Assembly (NCBI GenBank): GCA_902764285.1
Contig: CACWVN010000040.1
Location: 1-33,492 of the forward strand
Source: an uncultured Eubacteriales bacterium
GTDB taxonomy: Bacteria; Bacillota; Clostridia; Christensenellales; Aristaeellaceae
Length of the DNA stretch: 33,492 nucleotides
Reading direction: 5' to 3'
A program made the position numbers and the translations under genes. The notes beneath the pieces are model-generated. The model did no database searches and was not told the DNA's origin. It worked only from the letters and a program-made list of their open reading frames with translations. Positions 1 through 7,572 of this stretch are shown here, in pieces. Positions within the stretch are counted from its first letter, which is position 1. Every line of letters begins with the position of its first letter.

Positions 1-21
1 GCGACACAGGAGGAGCCGCCG

Positions 22-1239
22 ATGCGCACGCTGACCAATCGACAGGCCCGGGAGCTGCTGGTCCGGTATCACAATCTGGACGGACACGATGGCTTCAAGG
101 GCATCGACGGCGCGAAGGCCGTGATGGACCGGCTGGGCACCATCCAGTATGATCCGCTGAACGTCGTGGGCCGCAACGCCGAGCTGGCGCTGCAATCCCG
201 GGTGCGCGGCTTCCGGCCGGAGATGCTGCAAAAGCTGCTGTACGAGGAGCGCCTCCTGGTGGACGGCTACGACAAGGAGATGTGCATCTACACGGCGAAG
301 GACTTCGGGGCTTTCGGGCCGCAGCGGGAAATGCACGCCGCCGACATGCGGCGCTGGCTTTCGGGCCGCGGCCAGGGCGAAGCCTTCGACATGATGGAGG
401 ACATCCTGTCCATCATCCGCGAAAAGGGGCCCTGCGCGCTGACGGACATCCCGATGGGCGAATCGAAGGACTTCGGCTGGGGACCGCGTCGGCCCTCCGG
501 CGCGGCGATCGAATACCTGTTCCGCCTGGGCAGGCTGTGCGTGGGTGACAAAAAGGGCACGCAGCGCCGCTTCGACCTGACTGAGCGGGTGCTGCCCGCC
601 GAATACCTGCGCGCACCGGAGCGCGACGAAACCGACTTTGCGGACTGGTATGTGCTGCGTCGGCTGGCCTGCGTGGGCCTGCTGTGGGCGCGCCCGGGCG
701 GCGCGTGGCAGGGCTACGTGGTCTCCGGCGACCAGCAGCGAAGGGAATCGCTGGCGCGGCTTGCGGAGCAGGAGAAGGTCGTCCCCTGCCGCATAGAAGG
801 GCGTAACGAGGTCTTCTATGCCCTGCCGGAGGCGCTGGCCATGCTGGAAACGTGCGGCGGGCAGCGGCACGCGCGGTTCATCGCGCCGCTGGACAACCTG
901 CTGTGGGATCGCGGCATGGCCGAGGCGCTGTTCGGCTTCAAGTACCGCTGGGAGGTCTACACGCCCGTGGAAAAGCGGCAATACGGGTATTACGTGCTGC
1001 CGGTGCTGTACGGAAGCCGGTTCGCGGCCCGTTTCGAACCGGAGCCCGCCGCCCGGGCCGGGTGCTTCCGGATCAAAAACTGGTGGTGGGAACCGGACGT
1101 TCGCCCCAGCCGCGCCATGCTGGAAGCCGTAGAGATCGCCATGCGGCGGTTCGCAGCGTTCCTGGGCGTGCCCTGCGCACCGGAGAACATGGACGCCGTG
1201 CGTCGCGCCGCGGATCGCCAGCTCATTGTTAAATTTTGA
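22..1239 (+). CDS. Winged-helix DNA glycosylase, YcaQ/AlkZ-like (HTH_42 family)
   Basis: A 405-residue protein of the winged-helix family that includes E. coli YcaQ and Streptomyces AlkZ, monofunctional DNA glycosylases that remove bulky alkylated bases and unhook interstrand crosslinks. The N-terminal helix-turn-helix (about residues 1-60) carries Gln42-Tyr43-Asp44, matching the catalytic QxD motif of the YcaQ branch rather than the QxQ of AlkZ. The Trp- and Arg-rich C-terminal half (KNWWWEP, about 350-360) is typical of the family. The ATG at 22 follows an AGGAGGAG Shine-Dalgarno at 8-15. The gene lies alone at the window edge, so its upstream partners are unseen. Family assignment is fairly secure; activity on crosslinks is inferred. 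Confidence 0.8.
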   Translation: MRTLTNRQARELLVRYHNLDGHDGFKGIDGAKAVMDRLGTIQYDPLNVVGRNAELALQSRVRGFRPEMLQKLLYEERLLVDGYDKEMCIYTAKDFGAFGPQREMHAADMRRWLSGRGQGEAFDMMEDILSIIREKGPCALTDIPMGESKDFGWGPRRPSGAAIEYLFRLGRLCVGDKKGTQRRFDLTERVLPAEYLRAPERDETDFADWYVLRRLACVGLLWARPGGAWQGYVVSGDQQRRESLARLAEQEKVVPCRIEGRNEVFYALPEALAMLETCGGQRHARFIAPLDNLLWDRGMAEALFGFKYRWEVYTPVEKRQYGYYVLPVLYGSRFAARFEPEPAARAGCFRIKNWWWEPDVRPSRAMLEAVEIAMRRFAAFLGVPCAPENMDAVRRAADRQLIVKF

Positions 1240-1256
1240 TTAATCAGCACAAATCC

Positions 1257-1284
1257 TTGACTGGGCTGGGAAACGTGATATAAT
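1257..1284 (+). promoter_or_regulatory. Sigma-A promoter of the Mn2+ riboswitch transcript
   Basis: TTGACT at 1257-1262 and a perfect TATAAT at 1279-1284 are separated by 16 bp. Transcription would begin near 1291, immediately before the riboswitch aptamer. Confidence 0.85.
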
Positions 1285-1290
1285 ATTCTA

Positions 1291-1420
1291 ACCCAATACA
1301 AGGGAGTAGCCGAACGCCCGCAAGGGTGGGTTTGAGATCGTCAGCCGGCGCGTGTGCGCCCGTATCAAATGAGACGGCGAGACTTATATTGTGACAGCAG
1401 TCGCGGTATAAGTCTTTTCT
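1291..1420 (+). ncRNA. yybP-ykoY (Mn2+) riboswitch with terminator platform
   Basis: The two conserved joining-loop elements of the yybP-ykoY class are visible: GGGAGTAGC at 1302-1310 and GGCGAGAC at 1376-1383. Segment 1295-1302 pairs with 1383-1390 to close P1 with one mismatch. The 3' side of P1 also belongs to a second helix: AGACTTATA (1380-1388) is perfectly complementary to TATAAGTCT (1407-1415), and a TTTTCT run follows. The terminator and the aptamer-closing helix are therefore mutually exclusive. Ligand-bound aptamer would prevent termination, which fits the known ON-switch behaviour of this class with Mn2+. The controlled genes are unlike the usual MntP, TerC-like or P-type ATPase targets. 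Confidence 0.88.
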
Positions 1421-1452
1421 TATATCGCGACGCGCGGAAAGGAGCGATGAAC

Positions 1453-1863
1453 ATGATGGATAAGAACATGGCGGTTGAGGTGCGCGAGGCCCGGGAGGCC
1501 GGCGTGCGCGCGCTGAACAGCCTGCGCCTGGCGCAGCGGTATCTGAAGAAGGCCGGCAACTGGGGCATCGTCGATATCCTCGGCGGCGGCGTGATCAGCA
1601 GCCTGATCAAGCATTCCAGGATCTCCGAGGCCCAGGCCTGCGTACAGCAGGCAGAGGCCGATCTGGACACCTTCCGCCGCGAACTGGCGGACATCCGCGT
1701 GCCGGATCTGCAGATCGGCGGCTTTCTGACCTTTGCCGACTTCTTCTTCGACGGCCTGCTGTCGGACCTGCTGGTGCAAAGCCGGATCCGCGAGGCCATC
1801 CGGCGGCTGGACGACGCCTGCCGCCAGGTGGAGGACGTGCTGTACCGGCTGGAAAACCTGTAA
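1453..1863 (+). CDS. Unknown helical protein under Mn2+ riboswitch control
   Basis: A 136-residue protein with no function I recognise. It is predicted mostly alpha-helical. A charged N-terminal helix rich in Ala, Arg and Glu leads into a Gly-rich, weakly hydrophobic segment (WGIVDILGGGVISSLIKHS, about residues 37-55). A second such segment (IGGFLTFADFFFDGLLSDLL, about 93-112) lies between amphipathic helices, suggesting peripheral or hairpin membrane association. There is no signal peptide. The AAAGGAG at 1438-1444 best serves the ATG at 1453 (spacing 8); ATGs at 1447 and 1456 are alternatives. It is the first gene of the riboswitch transcript, and the next gene begins 33 bp on. A role in manganese homeostasis or stress is inferred only from the riboswitch. 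Confidence 0.75.
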   Translation: MMDKNMAVEVREAREAGVRALNSLRLAQRYLKKAGNWGIVDILGGGVISSLIKHSRISEAQACVQQAEADLDTFRRELADIRVPDLQIGGFLTFADFFFDGLLSDLLVQSRIREAIRRLDDACRQVEDVLYRLENL

Positions 1864-1896
1864 AAAAGACCCGTCTTGCCGAAAGGAGGGTTTGCC

Positions 1897-2082
1897 ATGT
1901 TGACGCTGATACTGCTGATTATCGTGCTGCGCGCGCTGTTCCGGCCGCGCTGGTTCTACCGGCCCTGGGGCCTGTGGGGCTTCCCCGGTATGTGGAGCAT
2001 GCGCCGCGGCCCGTGGCATCGCCCGCCGATGGGCGGACCGTTCGGCCCCGGCCCCGGCGTGGGGCGCTTTGGCCGGTTTTGA
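1897..2082 (+). CDS. Small membrane peptide, Pro/Gly/Trp-rich tail
   Basis: A 61-residue peptide: one hydrophobic helix (about residues 2-13, LTLILLIIVLRAL), then an aromatic and basic stretch with several Trp, then a Pro/Gly/Arg/Phe tail. The start is fixed by AAAGGAGGG at 1882-1890, 6 bp before the ATG at 1897; the upstream in-frame TTG at 1876 has no such site. It lies 33 bp after the preceding gene and before the first terminator, so it shares the Mn2+ riboswitch transcript. Function is unknown. The strong ribosome-binding site and operon position make a real small protein likely. Confidence 0.6.
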   Translation: MLTLILLIIVLRALFRPRWFYRPWGLWGFPGMWSMRRGPWHRPPMGGPFGPGPGVGRFGRF

Positions 2083-2090
2083 CGCAAAAA

Positions 2091-2125
2091 CGCCGCGCTG
2101 TCGATGACAGCGCGGCGCGTTTTAT
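2091..2125. terminator. Bidirectional intrinsic terminator
   Basis: A perfect 12-bp stem (2091-2102 with 2106-2117) has a three-base loop. It is preceded by AAAAA and followed by CGTTTT, so it can end both the riboswitch operon on + and the 5'-nucleotidase gene on -. Confidence 0.9.
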
Positions 2126-2153
2126 AGTTGTGTCCTTGCGAAGGACCGCCGGT

Positions 2154-3851
2154 TTATGCGGCGGGTTCGACTTCCTCTTCCGGCGCCTCGGCGCGGATCT
2201 GGGTCTCCGTGCCGCGGGGCTCGCCGTACTGCTCGGCGGTGATGGTGCCGTTCAGCACTTCGGAGATGTAGGCCACGACAGCCTCGTCCATCGGGACGCC
2301 GGTATCGAAGCCGGAGCCCTCGTTGTAGGCGCGCATGAACACGTTGTAGGTGTCGCCGCCGGCCGCGCAGAAGTTGTTGGTCACGACCGCGTAGGTGGCC
2401 GCCGGATCGAAGGGCTCGCCGTTGATGGCGGTGATGGTCACGCGCTTGATGGAGGCCGGCGCATAGTAAGTGGTCTCGCTGCCGTCGGCCTTCAGATACA
2501 GGTCGCCCTGATCGTATTCCACGGTGGTGTCCAGCGTCCATTCGATGCCGCTGGTCTGCGGATAGCCGCCGACCGCGCCGGGCGTGCTGAACGAGGAGGC
2601 TTCGAGGGCTTCCAGCAGTTCATCGCCGGTGACGTAGATCACGGCCACGGTGTTGCCGAAGGGCAGCACGGTGTTGACATCCTTCCTGGAGATGTCGCCC
2701 ACTTCGATGGTGGCGCGGATGCCGCCGCCGTTGGTGATGCCCACCACGGCGTTGGGCTCGACCTGCTCCACGCCGCCTTCCTTGACGACGCTCCAGACCA
2801 TGGCGTCCGTGATCAGGTCGCCCAGGTTGGTCTCCTCGGTGCGGTTGCCGGGATCGCGGTCGCCGTTCAGGCGGACCTCGGTGGTGGCGAACACGGCGCC
2901 GTACTGCTCGTCCACGGCCTCCATGATGGACTTGGCCAGGTCGGCCACGTCGCCGTCCTGCTTCAGATAGCTCACGGGGAACAGGAAGTTGTCCACGATG
3001 GCCTTGGTCTCGTTATCAATGACGACCGCGCCGATGTTGGCAAAGCGGGTGCCGGTGGACTGGACCGGTTCGCCCTCCGGGCCCTCGACCATGACGGTGT
3101 GGGAATGGGCGTCGATGATGAAGTCCACGCCCTGGACCTTCTTCAGCAGGTCGATGGAGCGATAGCCGTTGGCCGCGGACTCGTCGTCCACGCCCAGGTG
3201 GCACAGGCCGATGACCACGTCCGCGTCGGCCAGCTCGTCGATGGCCTTCTGGGCCGCTTCGTACAGCTCGTCAAACGTGGCGAAGCGGATGCCTTCGATC
3301 AGGCCGGGGTTCACCTTGGTGGCGGTCTCGGGCGTCTCCATGCCGAAGAAGCCGATCTTCAGGCCGGAAGCGGTCTCGACAATGGTGGTGGCGGGCAGGA
3401 TCAGGTTGCCGTCCGGGCCGTACACGTCCGCGCAGATCGTGGTGAACTGGGCGTCGGCCAGGTTGGCCATCAGCTGCTCATAGCCAAAATCGAATTCATG
3501 GTTGCCCAGCGTGGCCACATCGTAGCCCACGGCGTTCATCAGCTCGATGGCGTTGTGGCCCTTGCTCAGGCTGACGTAGGGATTGCCCGCGCTGAAGTCG
3601 CCGGCATCCACCAGGATGACGTCGGCGCCCAGGCCTTCCAGCGTTGCCTTCAGCTTCGGCATGTAGGCATAGCCATCGACCGCGCCGTGCACGTCGTTGG
3701 AATGCAGTATAACGGTCTTGCCGGCAAAATCGATCTTCGCCGTCCTGACCATGACGGTCTGGCCGTCCACGGTGGCCTTGTCCGCCAGCGCGGAAGACAT
3801 GGCGAACACCATGGCCAGCGCCAGGATCAGGGCAAACAGTTTCTTGCTCAT
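2154..3851 (-). CDS. Secreted 5'-nucleotidase / metallophosphoesterase (UshA/CpdB family)
   Basis: A 565-residue exported enzyme that dephosphorylates nucleotides or related phosphate esters outside the cell. A signal peptide (about residues 1-23, ending ALA before DK) contains no lipobox Cys. The calcineurin-like domain shows the metal-binding motifs NDVHG (52-56), VDAGD (81-85), GNHEFDFG (116-123) and, later, DAHSHT. The C-terminal 5'-nucleotidase domain has NGGGIRA and a substrate-pocket region ending LPFGNTV. The ATG at 3851 is preferred because AGGAG at 3860-3864 lies 8 bp upstream; a GTG at 3860 overlaps that site. No LPXTG or other anchor is visible. Likely monocistronic, ending at the shared terminator. 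Exact substrate is not determinable. Confidence 0.92.
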   Translation of the reverse strand: MSKKLFALILALAMVFAMSSALADKATVDGQTVMVRTAKIDFAGKTVILHSNDVHGAVDGYAYMPKLKATLEGLGADVILVDAGDFSAGNPYVSLSKGHNAIELMNAVGYDVATLGNHEFDFGYEQLMANLADAQFTTICADVYGPDGNLILPATTIVETASGLKIGFFGMETPETATKVNPGLIEGIRFATFDELYEAAQKAIDELADADVVIGLCHLGVDDESAANGYRSIDLLKKVQGVDFIIDAHSHTVMVEGPEGEPVQSTGTRFANIGAVVIDNETKAIVDNFLFPVSYLKQDGDVADLAKSIMEAVDEQYGAVFATTEVRLNGDRDPGNRTEETNLGDLITDAMVWSVVKEGGVEQVEPNAVVGITNGGGIRATIEVGDISRKDVNTVLPFGNTVAVIYVTGDELLEALEASSFSTPGAVGGYPQTSGIEWTLDTTVEYDQGDLYLKADGSETTYYAPASIKRVTITAINGEPFDPAATYAVVTNNFCAAGGDTYNVFMRAYNEGSGFDTGVPMDEAVVAYISEVLNGTITAEQYGEPRGTETQIRAEAPEEEVEPAA

Positions 3852-3893
3852 AGCTTTCACTCCTGTTCATGTAATGTTTCGGACACCATATAT

Positions 3894-3922
3894 AGGATAA
3901 TCGATCGGCCAGAAAAATGCAA
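3894..3922 (-). promoter_or_regulatory. Promoter of the 5'-nucleotidase gene
   Basis: On the minus strand, TTGCAT (3922-3917) and TATCCT (3899-3894) are 17 bp apart, about 43 bp upstream of the start codon. Moderate match to sigma-A. Confidence 0.5.
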
Positions 3923-4009
3923 GCGCAAACAGAAAAATTGTGACACAAATGCGAAATTGTCGGCCGCATTTGATCACCGGTCTGGCCGTTCCCCGACCGG
4001 ACAAAGCGA

Positions 4010-4036
4010 AACCCCGCGCCGAAGCGGCACGGGGTT
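4010..4036 (-). terminator. Terminator after rpsI
   Basis: AACCCCG pairs with CGGGGTT (4010-4016 with 4030-4036), and an inner GCC/GGC stem sits across one mismatch. On the minus strand it is followed by TTTCGCTTTG, 20 bp past the rpsI stop. Confidence 0.75.
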
Positions 4037-4056
4037 GTGAAAGATAAGGGGATAAA

Positions 4057-4449
4057 TCAGCGCTTGGAGAACTGGGGCGCGCGGCGGGCGGCCTTCAGGC
4101 CGTACTTCTTGCGCTCCTTCATGCGCGGATCGCGGGTCAGGTAGCCGGCCTGCTTGATGGCGGGCTTCAGCTCTTCATCGGCCTTGACCAGCGCGCGGGC
4201 GATGCCATGGCGGATGGCGCCGGCCTGGCCGGTGAAGCCGCCGCCCTTGCAGTTGACGATGACGTCAAACCTGCCCAGGGTTTCGGTGAGCACCAGCGGC
4301 TGACGGACCACGGTCTTCAGGGTCTCATAGCCGAAATACTCGTCCAGACTGCGCTTGTTGATGATGATATTGCCCTCACCGGGGATCAGACGAACGCGGG
4401 CGATCGCCTTTTTCCTTCTGCCGACAGCATGGAAACAAACATTACTCAT
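4057..4449 (-). CDS. rpsI: Ribosomal protein S9 (uS9)
   Basis: A 130-residue small-subunit protein of normal length. The family hallmarks are present: [12 protein letters not shown] near the N-terminus, the Gly-rich [19 protein letters not shown], the [11 protein letters not shown] basic stretch, and the C-terminal APQFSKR whose last residues reach the P-site tRNA. The ATG at 4449 follows a GGGAGGAGG site. It is the second gene after rplM, with a 19-bp gap; rplM-rpsI is a near-universal bacterial pair. Confidence 0.98.
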   Translation of the reverse strand: MSNVCFHAVGRRKKAIARVRLIPGEGNIIINKRSLDEYFGYETLKTVVRQPLVLTETLGRFDVIVNCKGGGFTGQAGAIRHGIARALVKADEELKPAIKQAGYLTRDPRMKERKKYGLKAARRAPQFSKR

Positions 4450-4468
4450 TTCTTCGTCCTCCTCCCTA

Positions 4469-4897
4469 TTACAGCTTCAGCGCTTCGGGCTTCTGCGCCT
4501 GGTGATTGTGCTCGGGGCCGGCGTACACGAACAGCTTCCTGGCCATCGCGTAGCCCAGGGGGCCCTTCGGCAGCATGCGGCGAACGGCCTCGCGGAAGGC
4601 AAATTCGCTCTTGTTGGCCATCAGCCTGCGATAAGGGATTTCCTTCAGGCCGCCCGGATAGCCGGTATGATAGCGATAGATCTTGTTGTCCAGCTTCTTG
4701 CCGGTGAAAACCAGCTTATCGGCGTTCACAACGATGATATAATCGCCGCAGTCGCAATGAGGCGTAAAGGTGGGCTTGTGCTTGCCGCGCAGCATGGAAG
4801 CGACCTGGGAAGCCAGGCGGCCGAATACCATGCCCTCTGCGTCGATGACGTACCACTTACGCTCGACGTTCTGGGGATTCGCCATATAAGTACTCAC
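4469..4897 (-). CDS. rplM: Ribosomal protein L13 (uL13)
   Basis: A 142-residue large-subunit protein and early assembly factor. The [16 protein letters not shown] start, the [11 protein letters not shown] segment and the [20 protein letters not shown] motif are diagnostic. The start is a GTG at 4897, chosen because GGAGGG (4911-4906) lies 8 bp upstream; the ATG four codons in is less well placed. It leads the rplM-rpsI operon behind a consensus promoter and a leader of about 110 nt. Confidence 0.98.
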   Translation of the reverse strand: MSTYMANPQNVERKWYVIDAEGMVFGRLASQVASMLRGKHKPTFTPHCDCGDYIIVVNADKLVFTGKKLDNKIYRYHTGYPGGLKEIPYRRLMANKSEFAFREAVRRMLPKGPLGYAMARKLFVYAGPEHNHQAQKPEALKL

Positions 4898-5011
4898 GAG
4901 TGTTTCCCTCCAAGAATGATTTCAATACAATGCTTCAGCGAACAAGTGTGGTCAGTACTTTTCGCGATGATGTCATTGCCCGGGGCTAGTGAGCGTATTG
5001 ACACAAAATGT

Positions 5012-5040
5012 ATTATACCCAATTTTCGCCTGTGCGTCAA
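5012..5040 (-). promoter_or_regulatory. Promoter of rplM-rpsI
   Basis: Minus-strand TTGACG (5040-5035) and perfect TATAAT (5017-5012) are spaced 17 bp. The leader between it and rplM (about 5005-4898) is long enough for ribosomal-protein autoregulation, but I could not match it to a known leader motif. Confidence 0.88.
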
Positions 5041-5066
5041 CGGTTTTGCCCCGATGTTCATAGAAT

Positions 5067-6008
5067 TTAACAGTCATTTCCGCGCGCCGTTCGCAGCCGC
5101 CGCCGGACCGCCGTTCGCGGCAGCGAACCCAGCGCCGCGGAGAGCGTCGCAGAGGCGCAGAAGAACGAAAAGCCCGCGCACAGCCAGAAGCCCGCCTTCC
5201 CCCATCGCGCCGCCAGGATCACCGTGGGCATGGCCTGCCCCAGCAGCCGGTCGCCGCCCCGGAGGATGGCCGCGTTGGCGCACAGCAGCAGCGCGCAGAG
5301 CAGCGCGCCGGACAGCATCGCCGCGCGAACGGGTTTCGCGCCGCCCCCGGACAGCCGCGCGACCGCGCCGCCGGCCACGGCGGCGTTCAGCGCCGCGTAG
5401 AGCGCCGCCAGCGCCACCGCCGCGGGCAGGTTCCCGCGCAGCGCCAGCGCGGTTTCTCCGCGCAGCCAGATGCGCACCGGTCTGGGATCGACGGCCAGGC
5501 CGAGATAAAACGCCGCGCCCAGCGCCGCCGCCAGCAGGCCCATCCACGGCAGCGCGCGCAGGCCGTTCAGGTTGACCAGCAGCGCGATTGACAGCGCCAG
5601 CACCGCGCCCCAGAGCGCGCCGTGCCTGAACGGCAGCGTCAGCGCGCCGATCCGGGCAGCGCTGCAGAGCATCATGACCGCGATCATCATCATCAGGATC
5701 GCATGCATCGCCGCCGCCACCGCACCCGCGGCGGGGCCCAGCCGTTTCCAGTACAGGCCCGGCAGATTGTCGGCGCCGAGCCGGCGGGCCTGGCCGCATA
5801 TCGCCCCCAGCAGCGCCGCGTAGAGCGCCGCGGCGAGAAGGATCCCGATCCATCCCGCCCAGCCCAGCTGGGCAAAGAACAGCACCTGTTCCCGCCCGGA
5901 GGCCATCCCGGCCCCGGAGACCGCCGCGACGGCGGCCAGCGCTGTCCGCGCTTCCGTGCGCCGGCCTTCCCCCGTTGTTCCCGCGTATCCTGTCCGCGCA
6001 CCCGTCAT
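5067..6008 (-). CDS. YkvI-like membrane transporter (APC superfamily)
   Basis: A 313-residue integral membrane protein with about nine to ten hydrophobic segments. Near the N-terminus, after a hydrophilic lead of about 22 residues, is SGAGMASGREQVLFFAQLG. This corresponds to the VGAGFASGQE-type unwound first helix of the YkvI branch of APC transporters. Substrate is unknown. It is very Ala/Leu-rich and ends in a short basic tail. The ATG at 6008 has only a GGGGG stretch as ribosome-binding site, and that stretch is inside the hairpin at 6014-6052. It sits 50 bp downstream of the small membrane protein and P-loop genes on the same strand. Confidence 0.75.
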   Translation of the reverse strand: MTGARTGYAGTTGEGRRTEARTALAAVAAVSGAGMASGREQVLFFAQLGWAGWIGILLAAALYAALLGAICGQARRLGADNLPGLYWKRLGPAAGAVAAAMHAILMMMIAVMMLCSAARIGALTLPFRHGALWGAVLALSIALLVNLNGLRALPWMGLLAAALGAAFYLGLAVDPRPVRIWLRGETALALRGNLPAAVALAALYAALNAAVAGGAVARLSGGGAKPVRAAMLSGALLCALLLCANAAILRGGDRLLGQAMPTVILAARWGKAGFWLCAGFSFFCASATLSAALGSLPRTAVRRRLRTARGNDC

Positions 6009-6013
6009 AGCAA

Positions 6014-6052
6014 AACCCCCGTTTCACACCGATAGTATGCGAAACGGGGGTT
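6014..6052 (-). terminator. Hairpin abutting the YkvI-like gene: terminator or attenuator
   Basis: AACCCCCGTTTC (6014-6025) is perfectly complementary to GAAACGGGGGTT (6041-6052), with a 15-nt loop. On the minus strand it ends in TTTTGC directly before the ATG at 6008. It also contains the only candidate Shine-Dalgarno, so it may lower expression of the YkvI-like gene. Confidence 0.65.
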
Positions 6053-6058
6053 GAAATA

Positions 6059-6391
6059 TTAGGGTTGAAGCGGATCCGAATCGTCCTCCGCAGCCAGCTG
6101 GTCGGCGGTCTTGTCCACGGGCGTCTGAACGTCCTCTACCCAGCGGCTGGAGGGATCGTCGTCCGGCCCCGGCCGGGCGGGCGCTTCCATCAGCTCGGAG
6201 GGCGGCGCGAAGGTCTCCGCCGGTTCGGCAAACTGGGGATCATGCTGGACCGCGCCGCCGTCGGTATGCAGCAGATTCAGCGCGCTGAGGAAAAACCTGG
6301 CCATAAACACCAGCAGCACCGCCAGCAGGACGATGGCTGCCAGGCCGACGACGATCTTCGGCCACACGGGCGCGCGGCGAGGCGCGCTCAA
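6059..6391 (-). CDS. Single-pass membrane protein, acidic Pro-rich tail
   Basis: A 110-residue protein not recognised from any family. One transmembrane helix (about residues 12-35, IVVGLAAIVLLAVLLVFMARFF) follows a short basic N-terminus. The rest is a hydrophilic Pro/Glu/Asp-rich tail, probably extracellular by the positive-inside rule. The start is a TTG at 6391 whose last two bases overlap the upstream stop (TTGA), pointing to translational coupling with the P-loop gene. No ATG occurs before the membrane helix. Confidence 0.55.
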   Translation of the reverse strand: MSAPRRAPVWPKIVVGLAAIVLLAVLLVFMARFFLSALNLLHTDGGAVQHDPQFAEPAETFAPPSELMEAPARPGPDDDPSSRWVEDVQTPVDKTADQLAAEDDSDPLQP

Positions 6392-6813
6392 TCCGCGAAC
6401 TTCCGGATGTACTCCGGTACCTCTTCTGCGGAAATGCTGATGGAAAGCACGAAATCACAATGGTGCGCTTCGGAAAGGGCGGCCATGTTTTCGAAGAATT
6501 TTTCCATCTCGACGTCGTGCAGCGGCGTCCTGACCAGCTTCTTGAAGGCATCGACGGCGATCAGGGAAAGGTCGAAATCGGCGGACAGCATGCCGCAGAG
6601 GAACGAAAGAAACTCACTGGCGGTGCACTTATAGGCCACCGGATATTCGCTGGCATCCACGAAGCGGATCTCGTGGCGAAGGTCGTACATATAGCGCTTG
6701 TCGTCGTCGATAAAGATGATATTGCCGTGCACGCTCTTGAGCGCGTCGTTGGTCAGGTCGATCAGGCGCTTGGTCTTCCCGCTGCCCTTGTCGCCGAGAA
6801 TGACTTTAATCAT
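6388..6813 (-). CDS. Small P-loop NTPase of unknown role
   Basis: A 141-residue protein with an immediate Walker A motif, GDKGSGKT (residues 7-14), and a candidate Walker B strand LSLIAVDAF (about 82-90). It is too short for a motor or transporter ATPase and lacks an ABC signature. Related short proteins in Clostridia are, to my knowledge, uncharacterised and sometimes loosely labelled PilT-like. The ATG at 6813 follows TAGGAGG. It heads a minus-strand group with the tail-rich membrane protein (coupled start) and the YkvI-like permease, suggesting an ATPase serving a membrane partner; that is inference. Confidence 0.65.
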   Translation of the reverse strand: MIKVILGDKGSGKTKRLIDLTNDALKSVHGNIIFIDDDKRYMYDLRHEIRFVDASEYPVAYKCTASEFLSFLCGMLSADFDLSLIAVDAFKKLVRTPLHDVEMEKFFENMAALSEAHHCDFVLSISISAEEVPEYIRKFAD

Positions 6814-6855
6814 CGCAATCCATCCTCCTATTATTTATCCTGAGAACCCAATTCA

Positions 6856-6884
6856 ATTATACAATAGAAGCCGTCAAATTACAA
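6856..6884 (-). promoter_or_regulatory. Promoter of the P-loop NTPase group
   Basis: Minus-strand TTGTAA (6884-6879) and TATAAT (6861-6856) are 17 bp apart. A better-looking TTGACG lies only 10 bp from the -10 and is not usable as a standard -35. Confidence 0.6.
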
Positions 6885-7001
6885 GCGGTGAAGTCAGTTT
6901 ATTTTCCCGCGCGCAAAATCTGCGCGAAGGCCGGCCGACGGCAGGATTTCGGGCGCCCGCGGTCGAATAAGACAGCTAAGACGACACGGAGGAACGGGCA
7001 A

Positions 7002-7556
7002 ATGATTCGCGACGACAATTCGAACATCATGGAAACGACCGTCGACAGCCGGCGCGTGTTCGACGGGATCATCCTGCACATCGACCACATCACCAACCGC
7101 CTGCCCAACGGCAAAACCGCCGCCAGGGAGGTCGCCCGCCATGTGGGCGCTTCCGCGGTGGTCCCGGTGGACGGCGACGGGAACGTCTGGCTGGTGAAGC
7201 AGTTTCGCGCGGCCGTGGACCGGGTATTGCTGGAGATTCCGGCGGGCAAACTGGATTTCAAGGGCGAGGACCGGCTGCTGGCCGCAAAGCGCGAGCTGGA
7301 GGAGGAAACAGGCCTGACCGCCGCCAGCTGGATACATCTGACGGACATCGTGACCACGCCGGGCTTCAGCGATGAGAAGATTTCGCTGTACCTGGCCCGG
7401 GAACTGTCCCCCGGGGAAAGCCACCCGGACGACGACGAGTTCCTGAACGTGGTGAAGGTGCCGCTGAAGGATGTGGTGGCCGGCATCATGCGCGGCGAAA
7501 TCGCCGATGCCAAGACGGTATGCGCCGTGATGATGGCGTGGGAAAAGTGCAGATAA
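7002..7556 (+). CDS. Nudix hydrolase, ADP-ribose pyrophosphatase type
   Basis: A 184-residue cytoplasmic Nudix enzyme, probably hydrolysing ADP-ribose to AMP and ribose-5-phosphate. The Nudix box spans residues 82-104 and ends in RELEEETGL, the catalytic REUxEExGU core. The preceding LLEIPAGKLD and the later TPGFSDEKISLYLA are typical of the NudF/ADPRase subgroup. The spacing between the box Gly and first Glu is one residue longer than the consensus. The ATG at 7002 follows GGAGG (6988-6992, spacing 9). A GNAT gene begins 16 bp after the stop, so the two are likely co-transcribed. No clear promoter was found in the 188-bp upstream spacer. Confidence 0.9.
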   Translation: MIRDDNSNIMETTVDSRRVFDGIILHIDHITNRLPNGKTAAREVARHVGASAVVPVDGDGNVWLVKQFRAAVDRVLLEIPAGKLDFKGEDRLLAAKRELEEETGLTAASWIHLTDIVTTPGFSDEKISLYLARELSPGESHPDDDEFLNVVKVPLKDVVAGIMRGEIADAKTVCAVMMAWEKCR

Positions 7557-7572
7557 TCCGGAGATACTGAAA

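Noticed and set aside
1974-4040. A 688-codon open frame on + opposite the 5'-nucleotidase
   Set aside because: Antisense shadow; it also runs through a bidirectional terminator at 2091-2125.
4898-5011. A known L13 autoregulatory leader before rplM
   Set aside because: Length and place would suit it, but I could not identify a conserved structural motif, so only the promoter is annotated.
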